In this document: positions 8,600-17,814 of the stretch, in pieces
How the letters are laid out: each line of letters begins with the position of its first letter
Position numbering within the stretch: the first letter of the stretch is position 1
From: Blautia sp. SC05B48
GTDB lineage: Bacteria; Bacillota; Clostridia; Lachnospirales; Lachnospiraceae
DNA length: 64,000 bases
Assembly: GCF_005848555.1 (NCBI RefSeq)
Contig: NZ_CP040518.1
Coordinates: 1,425,001-1,489,000, forward strand
Direction of reading: 5' to 3'
The notes under the pieces: model-generated
Told to the model about the DNA's origin: nothing
The model's database searches: none
What the model saw: only the letters and a program-made list of their open reading frames with translations
Translations under genes and position numbers: made by a program

Positions 8600-9625
8600 C
8601 TACTCTTCATAGATCTCATCAAATACTCCGCCGTCTGCGAAATGCTTTTTCTGAACTGCATCCCAGCCGCCGAAATCTTTGATCGTTGTCAGCTTCACCT
8701 TCAGGTTAAAAGTATCTGCATGCTTTTTCAGGATCGTCTGATCAACCGGCCTATAGTAATTCTCCGCGATCAGCTCCTGAGCTTCATCGGAATACAGATA
8801 TTTCAGATATGCTTTCGCAGCTTCTGCATTATCATGCTTTTTCACATTTTCATCTACAACAGCAACGGATGGCTGTGCCAGGATACTGATGCCCGGCGTT
8901 ACGATCTCGTAATCATCCGGATTATCCCTTACAGAAAGAAACGCTTCATTTTCCCAGGCGATCAGCACATCACCCTGCCCGTTTTCCACGAAAGAGGTTG
9001 TGGCACCTCTTGCTCCGGAATCCAGAACCAGGACATTTTTATAAAGCTTCTTGATAAAGGCTTTCATCTCTGTCTCGTTGCCGTTATATTTCTCATTGGC
9101 ATAAGCCCAGGCTGCCATGTAATTCCAGCGGGCACCACCGGAGGTTTTCGGATTGGGAGTGATCACCCCCACACCATCCTTTGTCAGATCATCCCAGTCG
9201 TGGATATTCTTCGGATTTCCCTTCCGAACAAGAAATACAATGGTGGAAGTATAAGGAGCACTGTCATCCGGATATTCATCGATCCATCCCTTGTCGATCA
9301 GACCGGCATTCCGGATCGCATCGATGTCATATTCCAGTGCAAGTGTCGCCACATCTGCAGGAAGTCCGTTGGAAATCTCAAGGGCTTGCTTTCCGGAACC
9401 ACCATGAGACTGGATCACATCCACACTCTGACCTGTTTCCTCTTTCCAATATTTTGAAAAAATCTTATTATATGCTTCATAAAATTCTCTGGTCGGATCA
9501 TAGGATACATTGATGATCTCCACATGATTTTTATCCTTTGTATTGTTTCCCGATACTGCAAAAGTTCCTGCCAGTACCACTGCTACCAGTGTGATACAGA
9601 CACCTGCGATGCGTTTTCTTTTCAT
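8600..9625 (-). CDS. sbp: Sulfate/thiosulfate-binding protein
   Basis: The 341-residue extracellular substrate-binding protein carries the family signatures NVSYDPTREFYEAYN, SHGGSGKQA and NPKTSGGARWNYMAAWAYA, which line the oxyanion pocket. An N-terminal hydrophobic stretch (residues ~6-25) is an export signal. There is no lipobox cysteine, although binding proteins of Gram-positive cells are usually lipoproteins. It may be held by an uncleaved signal anchor or be released; this is inference. It is the first gene of the sulfate operon, with a candidate promoter and cre-like operator about 150-190 bp upstream. Confidence 0.94.
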   Translation of the reverse strand: MKRKRIAGVCITLVAVVLAGTFAVSGNNTKDKNHVEIINVSYDPTREFYEAYNKIFSKYWKEETGQSVDVIQSHGGSGKQALEISNGLPADVATLALEYDIDAIRNAGLIDKGWIDEYPDDSAPYTSTIVFLVRKGNPKNIHDWDDLTKDGVGVITPNPKTSGGARWNYMAAWAYANEKYNGNETEMKAFIKKLYKNVLVLDSGARGATTSFVENGQGDVLIAWENEAFLSVRDNPDDYEIVTPGISILAQPSVAVVDENVKKHDNAEAAKAYLKYLYSDEAQELIAENYYRPVDQTILKKHADTFNLKVKLTTIKDFGGWDAVQKKHFADGGVFDEIYEE

Positions 9626-9771
9626 GATCTGTGTACTCCTTTACAACCACATTTTTATTTAAAAATCTTTTCCCACCAATGTAACTGCTTCATTTCGCTG
9701 TCAAATCATACCTGTTCTTTCCGTTTACTGTGGTTCTGTAATTTTTTTATTTGAATTGAATACATTAAACC

Positions 9772-9816
9772 ATATTATTCCCATTAATTAAATAGGAATA
9801 TTTGAAAACGTTTTCA
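9772..9816 (-). promoter_or_regulatory. Candidate sbp promoter with cre/LacI-type operator
   Basis: TGAAAACGTTTTCA (9803-9816) is a perfect 14-bp palindrome that fits the LacI/CcpA cre consensus. It is extended outward by GAATATTT/AAATATTC-like arms. It lies two bases upstream of a weak -35 (TATTCC, 9795-9800), 17 bp from a -10 TAATAT (9772-9777). An operator upstream of a weak -35 is the arrangement used for activation. The palindrome is certain; the promoter boxes are tentative. Confidence 0.6.
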
Positions 9817-9882
9817 CAGAAAATATTCTGGCCATAGCGCAACCGCATCCTGTCTGTCATTATATCTGCGTATCCGCAATCC

Positions 9883-10959
9883 TCAGATACAATAATCACT
9901 CCACATACTGTCCTCCACACTGCTGCAGCTGTTCCGTATCATCAATCTGCCTTCCAGCTCCATTCGCACAATACCGGAATGCCCGCCCTTCAGCCGGTCC
10001 AGCAGCAGGTATAATGCAAATTTTCCCATATCTTCCTTAGGCAGGCTCACCGTTGTCAGCATCGGCCTGGTAAACTGTGCCTCCTGGATATCATCACTGG
10101 ATATGATCGAAGGCATATAATACCGGTTCCGAAATTTATTCAGGCACTTCAGCATTCCGATCGCCGAAATATCATTGGCACAGTAAATTCCGGTCGGCAT
10201 GTCGTCCGACTGAAAAAACTTTTCCATAGCTTCATAACCCTCGGCCTCAGTCTGCTTTGTTTCGATAACATATTCAGGTATCACATCCAGATCATGCTTT
10301 TTCAGTGTTTCCAGATATCCGTTATACCGGTCTTCGCTGTGGCACTGGCCAATATATCCGATATTTTTGTGACCCAGGGAGATCAGATATTCCACTGCCG
10401 CTGCTGCGATCTTTTTCCCATCACAAAGGACCTCATCCACTTCATAATTGGTAGAATTCCGGTTCACCGATACCACACTCTTATACTTCTTATTCAGCTT
10501 CTTCAAAGCCTCTTTATTACATCTGCCGATAATGATCAGACCATCCCTTTTCTCGTCCACCTCGTCATACATTCCGTCGATCAACCGGTCCAGATTCTCT
10601 CTTCGGCACTTCCGGTCATCGGAAAACACAGACATATACCATACTTTGGAAAGAATGCAGTTTTTATCATGGATCTCACTTTCGATCACCCGAAGGAGCT
10701 CCGCAAAAAACGGATCGGTCGTGGAAGAATCGGTTCTTGTCATCAGGATATTGATGTACCAGGTTTTCTCCTGCTTTGCGGAAACACCTTTTTTCAGATT
10801 TCGGGCCGCCTCGTTGGGTACGTAATTCATCTCGATAGCTGTTTTCCATATCTTATCCCGGAGTCCGGGAACGAAACATTTATAATTGGGGTTATTCAAA
10901 ACTCTGGAAACTGTCGCCGGAGAAACCCCTGCTTTTTCTGCAATCTTCTTGATGGACAT
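9883..10959 (-). CDS. LacI-family transcriptional regulator
   Basis: The 358-residue protein has a LacI helix-turn-helix at its N-terminus (MSIKKIAEKAGVSPATVSRVLNN) and a hinge around EAARNLKKG. A periplasmic-binding-protein-like ligand domain spans ~65-345 (GYIGQCHSEDRYNGYLE, YCANDISAIGMLKCLN). I chose ATG 10959, which has the ribosome site GGGAGGGG and gives the standard family N-terminus. An upstream ATG at 11061 would add 34 unusual residues and leave almost no 5' leader after the predicted promoter. Close copies of a 14-bp palindrome before its own promoter and before sbp suggest autoregulation and possible control of the neighbouring operon. The ligand is probably a sugar. Confidence 0.92.
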   Translation of the reverse strand: MSIKKIAEKAGVSPATVSRVLNNPNYKCFVPGLRDKIWKTAIEMNYVPNEAARNLKKGVSAKQEKTWYINILMTRTDSSTTDPFFAELLRVIESEIHDKNCILSKVWYMSVFSDDRKCRRENLDRLIDGMYDEVDEKRDGLIIIGRCNKEALKKLNKKYKSVVSVNRNSTNYEVDEVLCDGKKIAAAAVEYLISLGHKNIGYIGQCHSEDRYNGYLETLKKHDLDVIPEYVIETKQTEAEGYEAMEKFFQSDDMPTGIYCANDISAIGMLKCLNKFRNRYYMPSIISSDDIQEAQFTRPMLTTVSLPKEDMGKFALYLLLDRLKGGHSGIVRMELEGRLMIRNSCSSVEDSMWSDYCI

Positions 10960-11081
10960 GTACCCGTCCCCTCCCTCTGAAAAAAAATCTGCCCGCTGCC
11001 AGTCCTGTAAGCTGCTCAACGTCATCTGTGTAACAGAACTTTTTATTATTCCTAATTTCATAGTAATTAAATATGTTTTAT

Positions 11082-11134
11082 ATGATAATAAGAGTTTTGA
11101 AAAAAGTCAATCTTATTTTGTGAAAACGTGTTCT
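11082..11134 (-). promoter_or_regulatory. Promoter and operator of the LacI regulator gene
   Basis: TTGACT (-35, 11105-11110) and TATCAT (-10, 11082-11087) are 17 bp apart on the minus strand. TGAAAACGTGTTCT (plus strand, 11121-11134), an imperfect copy of the palindrome before sbp, lies 10 bp upstream of the -35. The 5' leader to the chosen ATG would be about 115 nt. Confidence 0.65.
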
Positions 11135-11154
11135 TTTTTTGCCTGCAATATATA

Positions 11155-11205
11155 AAAACAGACTGAGAACCTGATATATATTCTTATCAAGCTCCAGTCT
11201 GTTTT
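11155..11205 (-). terminator. Terminator of the LRR protein gene
   Basis: The 11-bp perfect stem AAAACAGACTG/CAGTCTGTTTT encloses a 29-nt loop and ends in a T-run on the minus strand. It lies ~70 bp after the LRR gene stop. Confidence 0.75.
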
Positions 11206-11272
11206 GCGTGCTCAAACATATAAGATATAACTATGAGTAAATAACAAATGCGGATTGCTAATATCCCTTGAA

Positions 11273-12571
11273 TTATTTAACCGTTATCTTACAGTTCAGT
11301 TTTTTCGCTCCGCTCTGCACGGTGATCACGGCCGTCCCTTTTCGGATTCCCTTTACAACACCTTTGGAATTTACCGTAGCGATCCTGCAATCCGAGGAAC
11401 GGAAAAGAATCTTCTCGTCGCTGTAATACGGCACAGTCACTGCCTGGATCGTGTATGTTTTTCCACGAAGTATGGTTTTTGTTTTGGGCACGCCGGTCAT
11501 CTTTACGGTCCTTACTGCGGCAGTATTGTTCAAAAAACGGAACCCATTTTTCTTTGCGTAAGTCTGAGCAGTAGAACTCTTTTTTCCGGCAATGACAAAA
11601 GTTTTATTTTTTCCACTATTGAAATTATAGCCGATCGCTTCTTTTTCTATCACTGTTTTACTGTTGAGGATCGTAATCTTTTTCATAGCCAGGCAATCAT
11701 AAAAAGCATGGCTTCTGATCTTTTTCACACTGGCAGGTACTGTAATATTCCCCAGTTTTCGACAATTATTAAATGCACTGTTCCCGATCTCTGTAAGCTT
11801 CTTCGGCAACGACACCTTTCTGAGATCTGCACAAAAAGAAAACGCACCTTCACCAATAACTGTGACACTGTCCGGAAAACTTACTCCTGTCAAACCGCAA
11901 TGCCGAAAGGCCGCTCTTTCTATCCTGGAAACGCCCTGTCCAAGCGTAACCTTTTTCAGCTTCATATCCGCCTCAAATAACGATTCCGGTAATATTTTCA
12001 CACTTCCCGGAATGCTGACAGATTCCAGACTGTTACAGTAACTAAAAGCATATTCATCAATTTTTGTTACAGTTTTCGGTACATCCAGACTCGTAAGCTT
12101 ACTCTGGTAAAAAGCATATGCACCAATGCTTTTCAGTCCATCAGGAAGCTTGATCCTGGTGATCGCAGTATCTCCAAATGCTCTTACCCCAATACTCCGC
12201 AGAGTTCCCGGCAACGAAATCCTCTTCATATTTCTGCAGCCTGAAAAGGTTCTGTCACCGATTCCCGTGATCCCAGATGCAACGGTTACTGTTTTTATCA
12301 TTGCTGATCTGTATGAAAAATTATCGGTAACCTTAACCTCCCCTTTTCCCTGTATCTGCAGGTTTCCATTGGAGTACAACCGGTAAACAGCTTTGCTTCC
12401 GCAGGAGCCCTTCGCAACAAGCTTTGCAGTGCTCTGCACGCCTGCTGCCGATGCTTCCTGTGCATATTCAGCCGCATAACCGGTCTGTGCATGTACAGTC
12501 ACAGAAGATACACAGGACCCTGTCAGGATCATTGCCGTTGATAACAGTATTGCGATTTTTTTCCCAAACAT
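11273..12571 (-). CDS. Secreted BspA-like leucine-rich repeat protein with Ig-like domain
   Basis: The 432-residue protein begins with a signal peptide (residues ~1-28, MFGKKIAILLSTAMILTG). About nine LRR_5/BspA-type repeats follow at ~85-310; each carries the pattern 'I...AF..C..L..V.IP..V..I'. The C-terminal ~75 residues form a bacterial Ig-like group 2 domain (ATVNSKGVVKGIRKGTAVITV). No sortase motif is visible. The start was moved to 12571 because it has GGGAGGGAG 6 bases ahead and begins a clean signal peptide. Such proteins act as surface or secreted adhesins. It has its own terminator and is separated from the fucosidase operon by another. Confidence 0.88.
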   Translation of the reverse strand: MFGKKIAILLSTAMILTGSCVSSVTVHAQTGYAAEYAQEASAAGVQSTAKLVAKGSCGSKAVYRLYSNGNLQIQGKGEVKVTDNFSYRSAMIKTVTVASGITGIGDRTFSGCRNMKRISLPGTLRSIGVRAFGDTAITRIKLPDGLKSIGAYAFYQSKLTSLDVPKTVTKIDEYAFSYCNSLESVSIPGSVKILPESLFEADMKLKKVTLGQGVSRIERAAFRHCGLTGVSFPDSVTVIGEGAFSFCADLRKVSLPKKLTEIGNSAFNNCRKLGNITVPASVKKIRSHAFYDCLAMKKITILNSKTVIEKEAIGYNFNSGKNKTFVIAGKKSSTAQTYAKKNGFRFLNNTAAVRTVKMTGVPKTKTILRGKTYTIQAVTVPYYSDEKILFRSSDCRIATVNSKGVVKGIRKGTAVITVQSGAKKLNCKITVK

Positions 12572-12626
12572 AAAAGCTCCCTCCCTGAGAATCGATCGGA
12601 TATCCACGATCTTCTCCCATGCAGCA

Positions 12627-12654
12627 ACAAAAGGACCGGCATACATCCGGTCCT
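12627..12654 (-). terminator. Terminator of the fucosidase operon
   Basis: On minus the 8-bp stem AGGACCGG/CCGGTCCT has a 7-base loop and is followed by TTTGTTG. It starts ~12 bp after the stop of the last fucosidase gene. The T-run is imperfect. Confidence 0.75.
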
Positions 12655-12666
12655 CATGTTCATCAT

Positions 12667-13989
12667 TTAAAATCTGTTGGTTAATCCAACCACATACATA
12701 TCTTCTTTATATTCCGGGATTTTCACAAGAAGTCCCTCTGCAGTATCTTCAGTTTCTACCTTCACTGCCGGATCAAATGGTCTCAGCGCTCCGTGGTAGC
12801 CTTTGATCAGGAATTCATTTGCGCCTTCCTTAAGATGATCTGCAAACACATTCAGATTTCCGTCTTTCTGTGTATAATGAAGCTCGATTCCATTCTCAAG
12901 CAACTCAGATTCACGGTCACTGCAACGTGTTCCGTAAATACCGTCATGGTTGACTTTCAGCCATGCACCCAGGATCTTCAGTCTTCTTACCTGCTCCTCC
13001 GGGATAGTTCCGTCTGCCTTCGGGCCGATATTCAGGAGAAGATTTCCGTTATTTGCCACTGTTCCGACGAGAAGTGAGATCAGATCCGGAACAGAGATCA
13101 GCTTGTCATCGCCTTCGTTGGCATTATAACCGAAGGATAAGCCCATTCCACGGCACATCTCCCATTTTTCATTTCTGTTTACAGAACCGGATTTATATTC
13201 CTTAGTAAGGAAATCGTGATAACGTCCGTTGAAACGGTCATTTACCACACCCTCCGGAACCTTATTGTAATAATGTGCTAAGAAATACGGCATCATCTCT
13301 TCACTCTGTGTCGGCCATCCGATATCATTCCAGAACACACTCGGTGCATAATCATCTACAAGCTCTTTCATCTGATTATAGGAATAATCTGCATATGCAA
13401 ATGTCGGGCTGGCTGTTCCAAACAGATCATCATCTTCAAAAATAGGATCGTTTGCATACTGCCAGTCGATCAGTCCGGAATAATACAGACCCATACGGAT
13501 TCCTGCGTCACGGACAGCTTCTGTCAGCTCACCGGTGATATTTCTCTTCGGTCCCATTTCTACGGAATTGAAATGTGTATATTTACTTGGGAACAGGCAG
13601 AATCCGTCATGATGCTTGGTTGTCAGAACAACATACTCCGCACCTGCTTCTTTGAAAATCTCTGCCCACTGCTTTGGATCCCAGTTTTCAGCTTTCCACA
13701 TAGGAATAAAATCTTCATATTTGAAATCTTTTCCGTATTTTTCTATATGATGCTTATATGTAGGGCCTTTTCCAATGTTCAGAGAATTGTAATACCATTC
13801 TGCATACGGATTATCCGCAAACCATTCCTTGGAATCAACCTCTCCCAGTTCCCATGTATGCGGTGCAAAAGCCGGCACGGAATAAATTCCCCAGTGGATA
13901 AAAATTCCAAATTTACAATCATCATACCATTTTGGAACTGTGTGTTCATTTACAGAGTTCCAGTTTCCTGTGAATCTTTTGTTTTCCAT
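12667..13989 (-). CDS. Alpha-L-fucosidase, GH29 (third of three)
   Basis: This 440-residue glycoside hydrolase removes terminal alpha-L-fucose by a retaining mechanism. The GH29 core is recognisable: KFGIFIHWGIYSVPAF near the N-terminus, VLTTKHHDGFCLF, and the nucleophile region SVFWNDIGWP, whose Asp is the expected nucleophile (about residue 218). NLLLNIGPKADGTIPEEQ closes the barrel. No signal peptide is present, so it acts inside the cell on imported oligosaccharides. It is the last gene of the ABC-GH29 operon. About 180 bp with no recognisable element separate it from the preceding fucosidase. Confidence 0.93.
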   Translation of the reverse strand: MENKRFTGNWNSVNEHTVPKWYDDCKFGIFIHWGIYSVPAFAPHTWELGEVDSKEWFADNPYAEWYYNSLNIGKGPTYKHHIEKYGKDFKYEDFIPMWKAENWDPKQWAEIFKEAGAEYVVLTTKHHDGFCLFPSKYTHFNSVEMGPKRNITGELTEAVRDAGIRMGLYYSGLIDWQYANDPIFEDDDLFGTASPTFAYADYSYNQMKELVDDYAPSVFWNDIGWPTQSEEMMPYFLAHYYNKVPEGVVNDRFNGRYHDFLTKEYKSGSVNRNEKWEMCRGMGLSFGYNANEGDDKLISVPDLISLLVGTVANNGNLLLNIGPKADGTIPEEQVRRLKILGAWLKVNHDGIYGTRCSDRESELLENGIELHYTQKDGNLNVFADHLKEGANEFLIKGYHGALRPFDPAVKVETEDTAEGLLVKIPEYKEDMYVVGLTNRF

Positions 13990-14167
13990 AGTGTAATCCC
14001 CAAACCCTTTCTGTTATATATAAGTTTATGCTGATTTCCTGAATTTTTCTTCTGACGGAACAAATCCAATTTCAACAATATTTCCCATTTATACTTGATA
14101 TATGGCTTTTGTCCAATCAGCTGTGTTTATCCGGTTTATTCGAAACAGAGCCGTCTTTCCCGGTCGC

Positions 14168-15634
14168 TTATTCTATCGTAATCTTTAACACAACCGGCAT
14201 ATCCCCTGCATCAACCGTACCTCTTCCGCAGGAAATATCCAGTTCTTTATTTCTCGCAAATGCCGGATGCAGATCTGTTCCGAGGATCTCAATATCCCGG
14301 ATCGTGGATTTCAAAAGCTTCATATCATTGCCAAGAGCTTTGATATGGATCTCTCCATCCTCCGGCCAGTGCAGAACAGTCGCATAAATATGATTGCTCT
14401 TACTTGTAAAACGGATATCCTCAGAAGTAAAGTTCTTATCATAGGTATCCGTGAAATGTCCCTCCGGAACTACCGTCGGTCCCTCTCCGAATATCTTCCA
14501 GTGTCTGGTTCCGTATATTGCCTCTCCGTTTACCTTCAGCCATTTTCCCATTTCTCTCAGGATATGTGCATCCTCTTCCGGAATTGTTCCATCCGGCTTC
14601 GGTCCGATATTAAGAAGAAGTGCACCATTTTTGCTGACTACATCGATCAGATCCAGCACTACATCGGAAGGCTTCTTATAATCATTTCCAATGGTATAGC
14701 CCCAGGAATTCTTAGCTACAGAAGTATCATTCTGCCACAGATCCGGTGTGATATGGTCTAACTGCCCTCTTTCCAGATCATTGACTGCGCTGCCGTAAAC
14801 ATATGCGTCAAATTTGGCATCAATGGCTGTTTCTTTTCCCCACTGTGCAGAACGGTTGTAATAATATGCTGCAAATTTACGAAGATACGGTTTCCATGCA
14901 TACTGCTGTATCCACCAGTCAAAATATACGATGGATGGCTGATATTTATCTACGATCTCGCAGGTGCGGACAAGCCAGTCCTGCATATGCTCCTCCGTCG
15001 GAGGATTGTCATAAATATCAGTCATATCTCTGGTGATTCCTGCTGCCGGCCCATAAAGATCCGCATATTCCGGATCATTGACATCAGCCTCCGGAATCTG
15101 ACGACCTCCGTTAAAGAACCAGTAATGCTCTGCTCTGTGAGAAGAAGCACCGAGAACCAGTCCCTCTTTCTCAACCTCTGTCTTCAGTTCTCCGAGAATA
15201 TCTCTCTTCGGTCCCATCTCAGCAGCGTTCCAGCGACAAAGGTCACTGGCATACATCTGAAATCCATCGTGATGCTCCGCTACCGGAACTACGAACTTCG
15301 CCCCCGCCTCTTTAAATAATGCCGCCCATTCCTTCGGATCAAACTTCTCAGCCTTGAACTGAGGAATAAAATCCTTGTAGCCGAATTTATCCAGAGTTCC
15401 ATATTTTTCTGTATGATGCAGGTTCTCCTTAGAGCCTTTCATATACATATTTCTGGGATACCATTCGTTTCCGAATGCCGGAACACTGTAAACACCCCAG
15501 TGGATAAAAATTCCGAATTTATCTCTTGCATACCACTTCGGTACAGGATGCTCACAGAGAGAATCCCAGGTATCCGTGTACGGTCCCTGTGCGATCACCT
15601 CATCAATCAGAGAAAGGTATTCTTCTTTTTTCAT
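14168..15634 (-). CDS. Alpha-L-fucosidase, GH29 (second of three)
   Basis: The 488-residue intracellular GH29 enzyme has the motifs KFGIFIHWGVYSVPAFG, VPVAEHHDGFQMY and ALLLNIGPKPDGTIPEED. The nucleophile region is IVYFDWWIQQ, with the expected nucleophile Asp at about residue 232, differing from the WND of its downstream neighbour. The three fucosidases are divergent rather than recent duplicates, so they probably split fucose linkages (alpha-1,2/3/4/6) between them. A short C-terminal beta domain (~390-488) is present. It lies 23 bp after the third GH29 gene in the same operon. Confidence 0.93.
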   Translation of the reverse strand: MKKEEYLSLIDEVIAQGPYTDTWDSLCEHPVPKWYARDKFGIFIHWGVYSVPAFGNEWYPRNMYMKGSKENLHHTEKYGTLDKFGYKDFIPQFKAEKFDPKEWAALFKEAGAKFVVPVAEHHDGFQMYASDLCRWNAAEMGPKRDILGELKTEVEKEGLVLGASSHRAEHYWFFNGGRQIPEADVNDPEYADLYGPAAGITRDMTDIYDNPPTEEHMQDWLVRTCEIVDKYQPSIVYFDWWIQQYAWKPYLRKFAAYYYNRSAQWGKETAIDAKFDAYVYGSAVNDLERGQLDHITPDLWQNDTSVAKNSWGYTIGNDYKKPSDVVLDLIDVVSKNGALLLNIGPKPDGTIPEEDAHILREMGKWLKVNGEAIYGTRHWKIFGEGPTVVPEGHFTDTYDKNFTSEDIRFTSKSNHIYATVLHWPEDGEIHIKALGNDMKLLKSTIRDIEILGTDLHPAFARNKELDISCGRGTVDAGDMPVVLKITIE

Positions 15635-15657
15635 ACTATCATTATTCTCCTTTCATA

Positions 15658-16905
15658 TCAACCTTTGATAGCCTCAAAAATTGGTTCTTTTTCTACAAGT
15701 TCCAGACATACGCAGTAGTTCTTCGCATTGTGAAGTTCTTCAGGAATCTCTACCTCAATTTTTCCATCTCCTTCACAGGTTCTCATAACTCCGTAATCAA
15801 GCTTCTGTCCATTTCTTACAAGATATGCACCTGTAAGCTGGTTTCCTATATTGAGAAGTTCGATGCGGATTCTTGGAGAAAGAACATGTACATATAATTT
15901 ATTCTCTCTTCTTGTAAACTCGATACCGGGAATATCATACGGATAAATGCCAACCGTCTTGGTTCCGTAAATTGCTTCGCTGTTTTCTGTTACATATCTT
16001 CCAACTTCATTCAGTATTTCCACACATTTCTCCGGAACAACACCGTCTGCTGTTGGTCCCACATTCAGAAGATAGTTTCCTCCTCTGCTGATAATTTTCA
16101 GAAGAAGATTGATGATGTGGTCTGCGCTTTTCCAATTTGTATCATACTTATTATATCCCCAGGTATCATTTACCGTTGCAGGAATTTCCCATGTATCTTC
16201 GTATGGCAGTCTCGGAATAAAATTATCACCGGTTGTCATATAATCGCCCATTTGATTTCCGGTACGTCCACTCAGCAGACAGTCCGGCTGAATAGATCTT
16301 ACAAGATCGATCAGTTCCTGTGTCTGAGCTACCGTAATTCCCATTGGAGTATCAAACCAAATCAGGCCGATTTTTCCATAATTCTCAAGAAGTTCTTTTA
16401 CCTGTGGTTTACATTTCTCATCTAAATATTTCTGAAAATCTTTTCCGGAGTTATCTTTATGAGCTATATATCCATTTGGGTCATCCCAGTCCTGAGACTG
16501 TGAATAATAGAATCCCATACGAATACCATATTTCTCGCATGCAAGCTGAAGATCCTTCAGGATATCCTTTCCATACGGAGTCGCTTTCACAACATTGAAA
16601 TCGCTGACTTTGGAATCATACATTGCAAAACCTTCGTGATGTTTTGCAGTAAGAACGATATATTTTACTCCCCACTGTTCTTTTGCTCTCTTTACAAAAA
16701 CATCTGCGTCAAACTGTGTAGGATTAAACTGTGCTGCAAGTTTCTCATATTCCTCTACCGGAATATCGAAATCGTTCTCAATCCACTCTGCGATACGATC
16801 TGTTTTTCTTCCTTTGTATTCTCCTGCAAGAATGGAATACAATCCCCAGTGAATAAACAGACCATACTTTGCATCCTCAAACCACTGTTGTCTTGTTTTT
16901 GCCAT
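15658..16905 (-). CDS. Alpha-L-fucosidase, GH29 (first of three)
   Basis: The 415-residue intracellular GH29 enzyme has the motifs KYGLFIHWGLYSILAGEY, IVLTAKHHEGFAMYDS and NYLLNVGPTADGVVPE. The nucleophile region is GLIWFDTPMG (Asp about residue 189). It is the shortest of the three. The ribosome site GGAGGG precedes the ATG at 16905. It follows the permease gene by 39 bp, which ties the ABC importer to fucoside breakdown. Confidence 0.93.
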   Translation of the reverse strand: MAKTRQQWFEDAKYGLFIHWGLYSILAGEYKGRKTDRIAEWIENDFDIPVEEYEKLAAQFNPTQFDADVFVKRAKEQWGVKYIVLTAKHHEGFAMYDSKVSDFNVVKATPYGKDILKDLQLACEKYGIRMGFYYSQSQDWDDPNGYIAHKDNSGKDFQKYLDEKCKPQVKELLENYGKIGLIWFDTPMGITVAQTQELIDLVRSIQPDCLLSGRTGNQMGDYMTTGDNFIPRLPYEDTWEIPATVNDTWGYNKYDTNWKSADHIINLLLKIISRGGNYLLNVGPTADGVVPEKCVEILNEVGRYVTENSEAIYGTKTVGIYPYDIPGIEFTRRENKLYVHVLSPRIRIELLNIGNQLTGAYLVRNGQKLDYGVMRTCEGDGKIEVEIPEELHNAKNYCVCLELVEKEPIFEAIKG

Positions 16906-16944
16906 TCCTTAACCCTCCGTGTTATATTTACATACAAATTTTTA

Positions 16945-17790
16945 TCAACCTTTAACTGCTCCGGCAAGCATACCGGCTTCTACCTTCTCATGAAGGATCA
17001 GATAAATAACTAACATCGGAATCATAGACATGATCACAAATGCAAACTGCGGACCATAATCCGTAGTAAAGTTTGATGTAAAATTCAGCATTGCTCTTGA
17101 AATTGTATATTTTGTACTATCTGTAATCAGAATCAGTGAGAAAATCAATTCGCTATATCCATAAATAAATACCAGAATTGCTTCTGTCGCAATAATCGGT
17201 TTACAAATCGGCAGCAGAATCTGAACAAGAATCCTCAGATCACTGCAGCCATCAATCTTAGCAGCTTCATCTAATCCTTTATCAAGACTGGAAATATATC
17301 CTGTAAACAAAAAAACTGCCTGCGAAAGATTAAACGCTGTATAAATTAAAATCAGGAATATATAGCTGTTTTTTGTTCCCAGTGCACTGGAGATTTTTGT
17401 TACAGAAACCAGTGTACAATGTACCGGAACCATAACACCTGCCATAAACAGGATATATACTGCTTTCAGATAGGAATAATTCTTACGTGCAATTGCATAA
17501 GCTCCAGGCATTGCAATAATAACAGTAACCACCAGTGTGGCAATGGCCACAAACAGGGAATTACCAATTGCCTTAAATGCATTTGCCGCTCGAACAGCCT
17601 CCGGATAATTACCAAAGTTCCATACTTTAGGCCAGGAAAACATTCCAAGCAAAATCTCCTCATTTGTTTTCAGTGAAGAGACAAATGTTACAATCAGCGG
17701 AAAAAATGTCACCATTGCCGCAAATATTGCAATGAAATACATAAGACCTTTTTTCAGGCCTCTCCAGAATCTATTTTTATTCATTGACAT
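16945..17790 (-). CDS. Carbohydrate ABC transporter permease, MalG type
   Basis: The 281-residue permease has six membrane segments and the EAA-type loop DEAAKIDGCSDLRILVQILLPICKP, which contacts the ATPase. Three ATGs occur in a row; the third (17790) is placed 6 bases after AAAGG and fits best, and another in-frame ATG lies at 17784. It pairs with the MalF-type permease 25 bp upstream. No ATPase gene lies in the operon, so a shared MsmX/UgpC-type ATPase elsewhere must serve it, as is common for this importer class. Confidence 0.93.
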   Translation of the reverse strand: MSMNKNRFWRGLKKGLMYFIAIFAAMVTFFPLIVTFVSSLKTNEEILLGMFSWPKVWNFGNYPEAVRAANAFKAIGNSLFVAIATLVVTVIIAMPGAYAIARKNYSYLKAVYILFMAGVMVPVHCTLVSVTKISSALGTKNSYIFLILIYTAFNLSQAVFLFTGYISSLDKGLDEAAKIDGCSDLRILVQILLPICKPIIATEAILVFIYGYSELIFSLILITDSTKYTISRAMLNFTSNFTTDYGPQFAFVIMSMIPMLVIYLILHEKVEAGMLAGAVKG

Positions 17791-17814
17791 CATCATCCTT
17801 TCTTCTGTTACACA

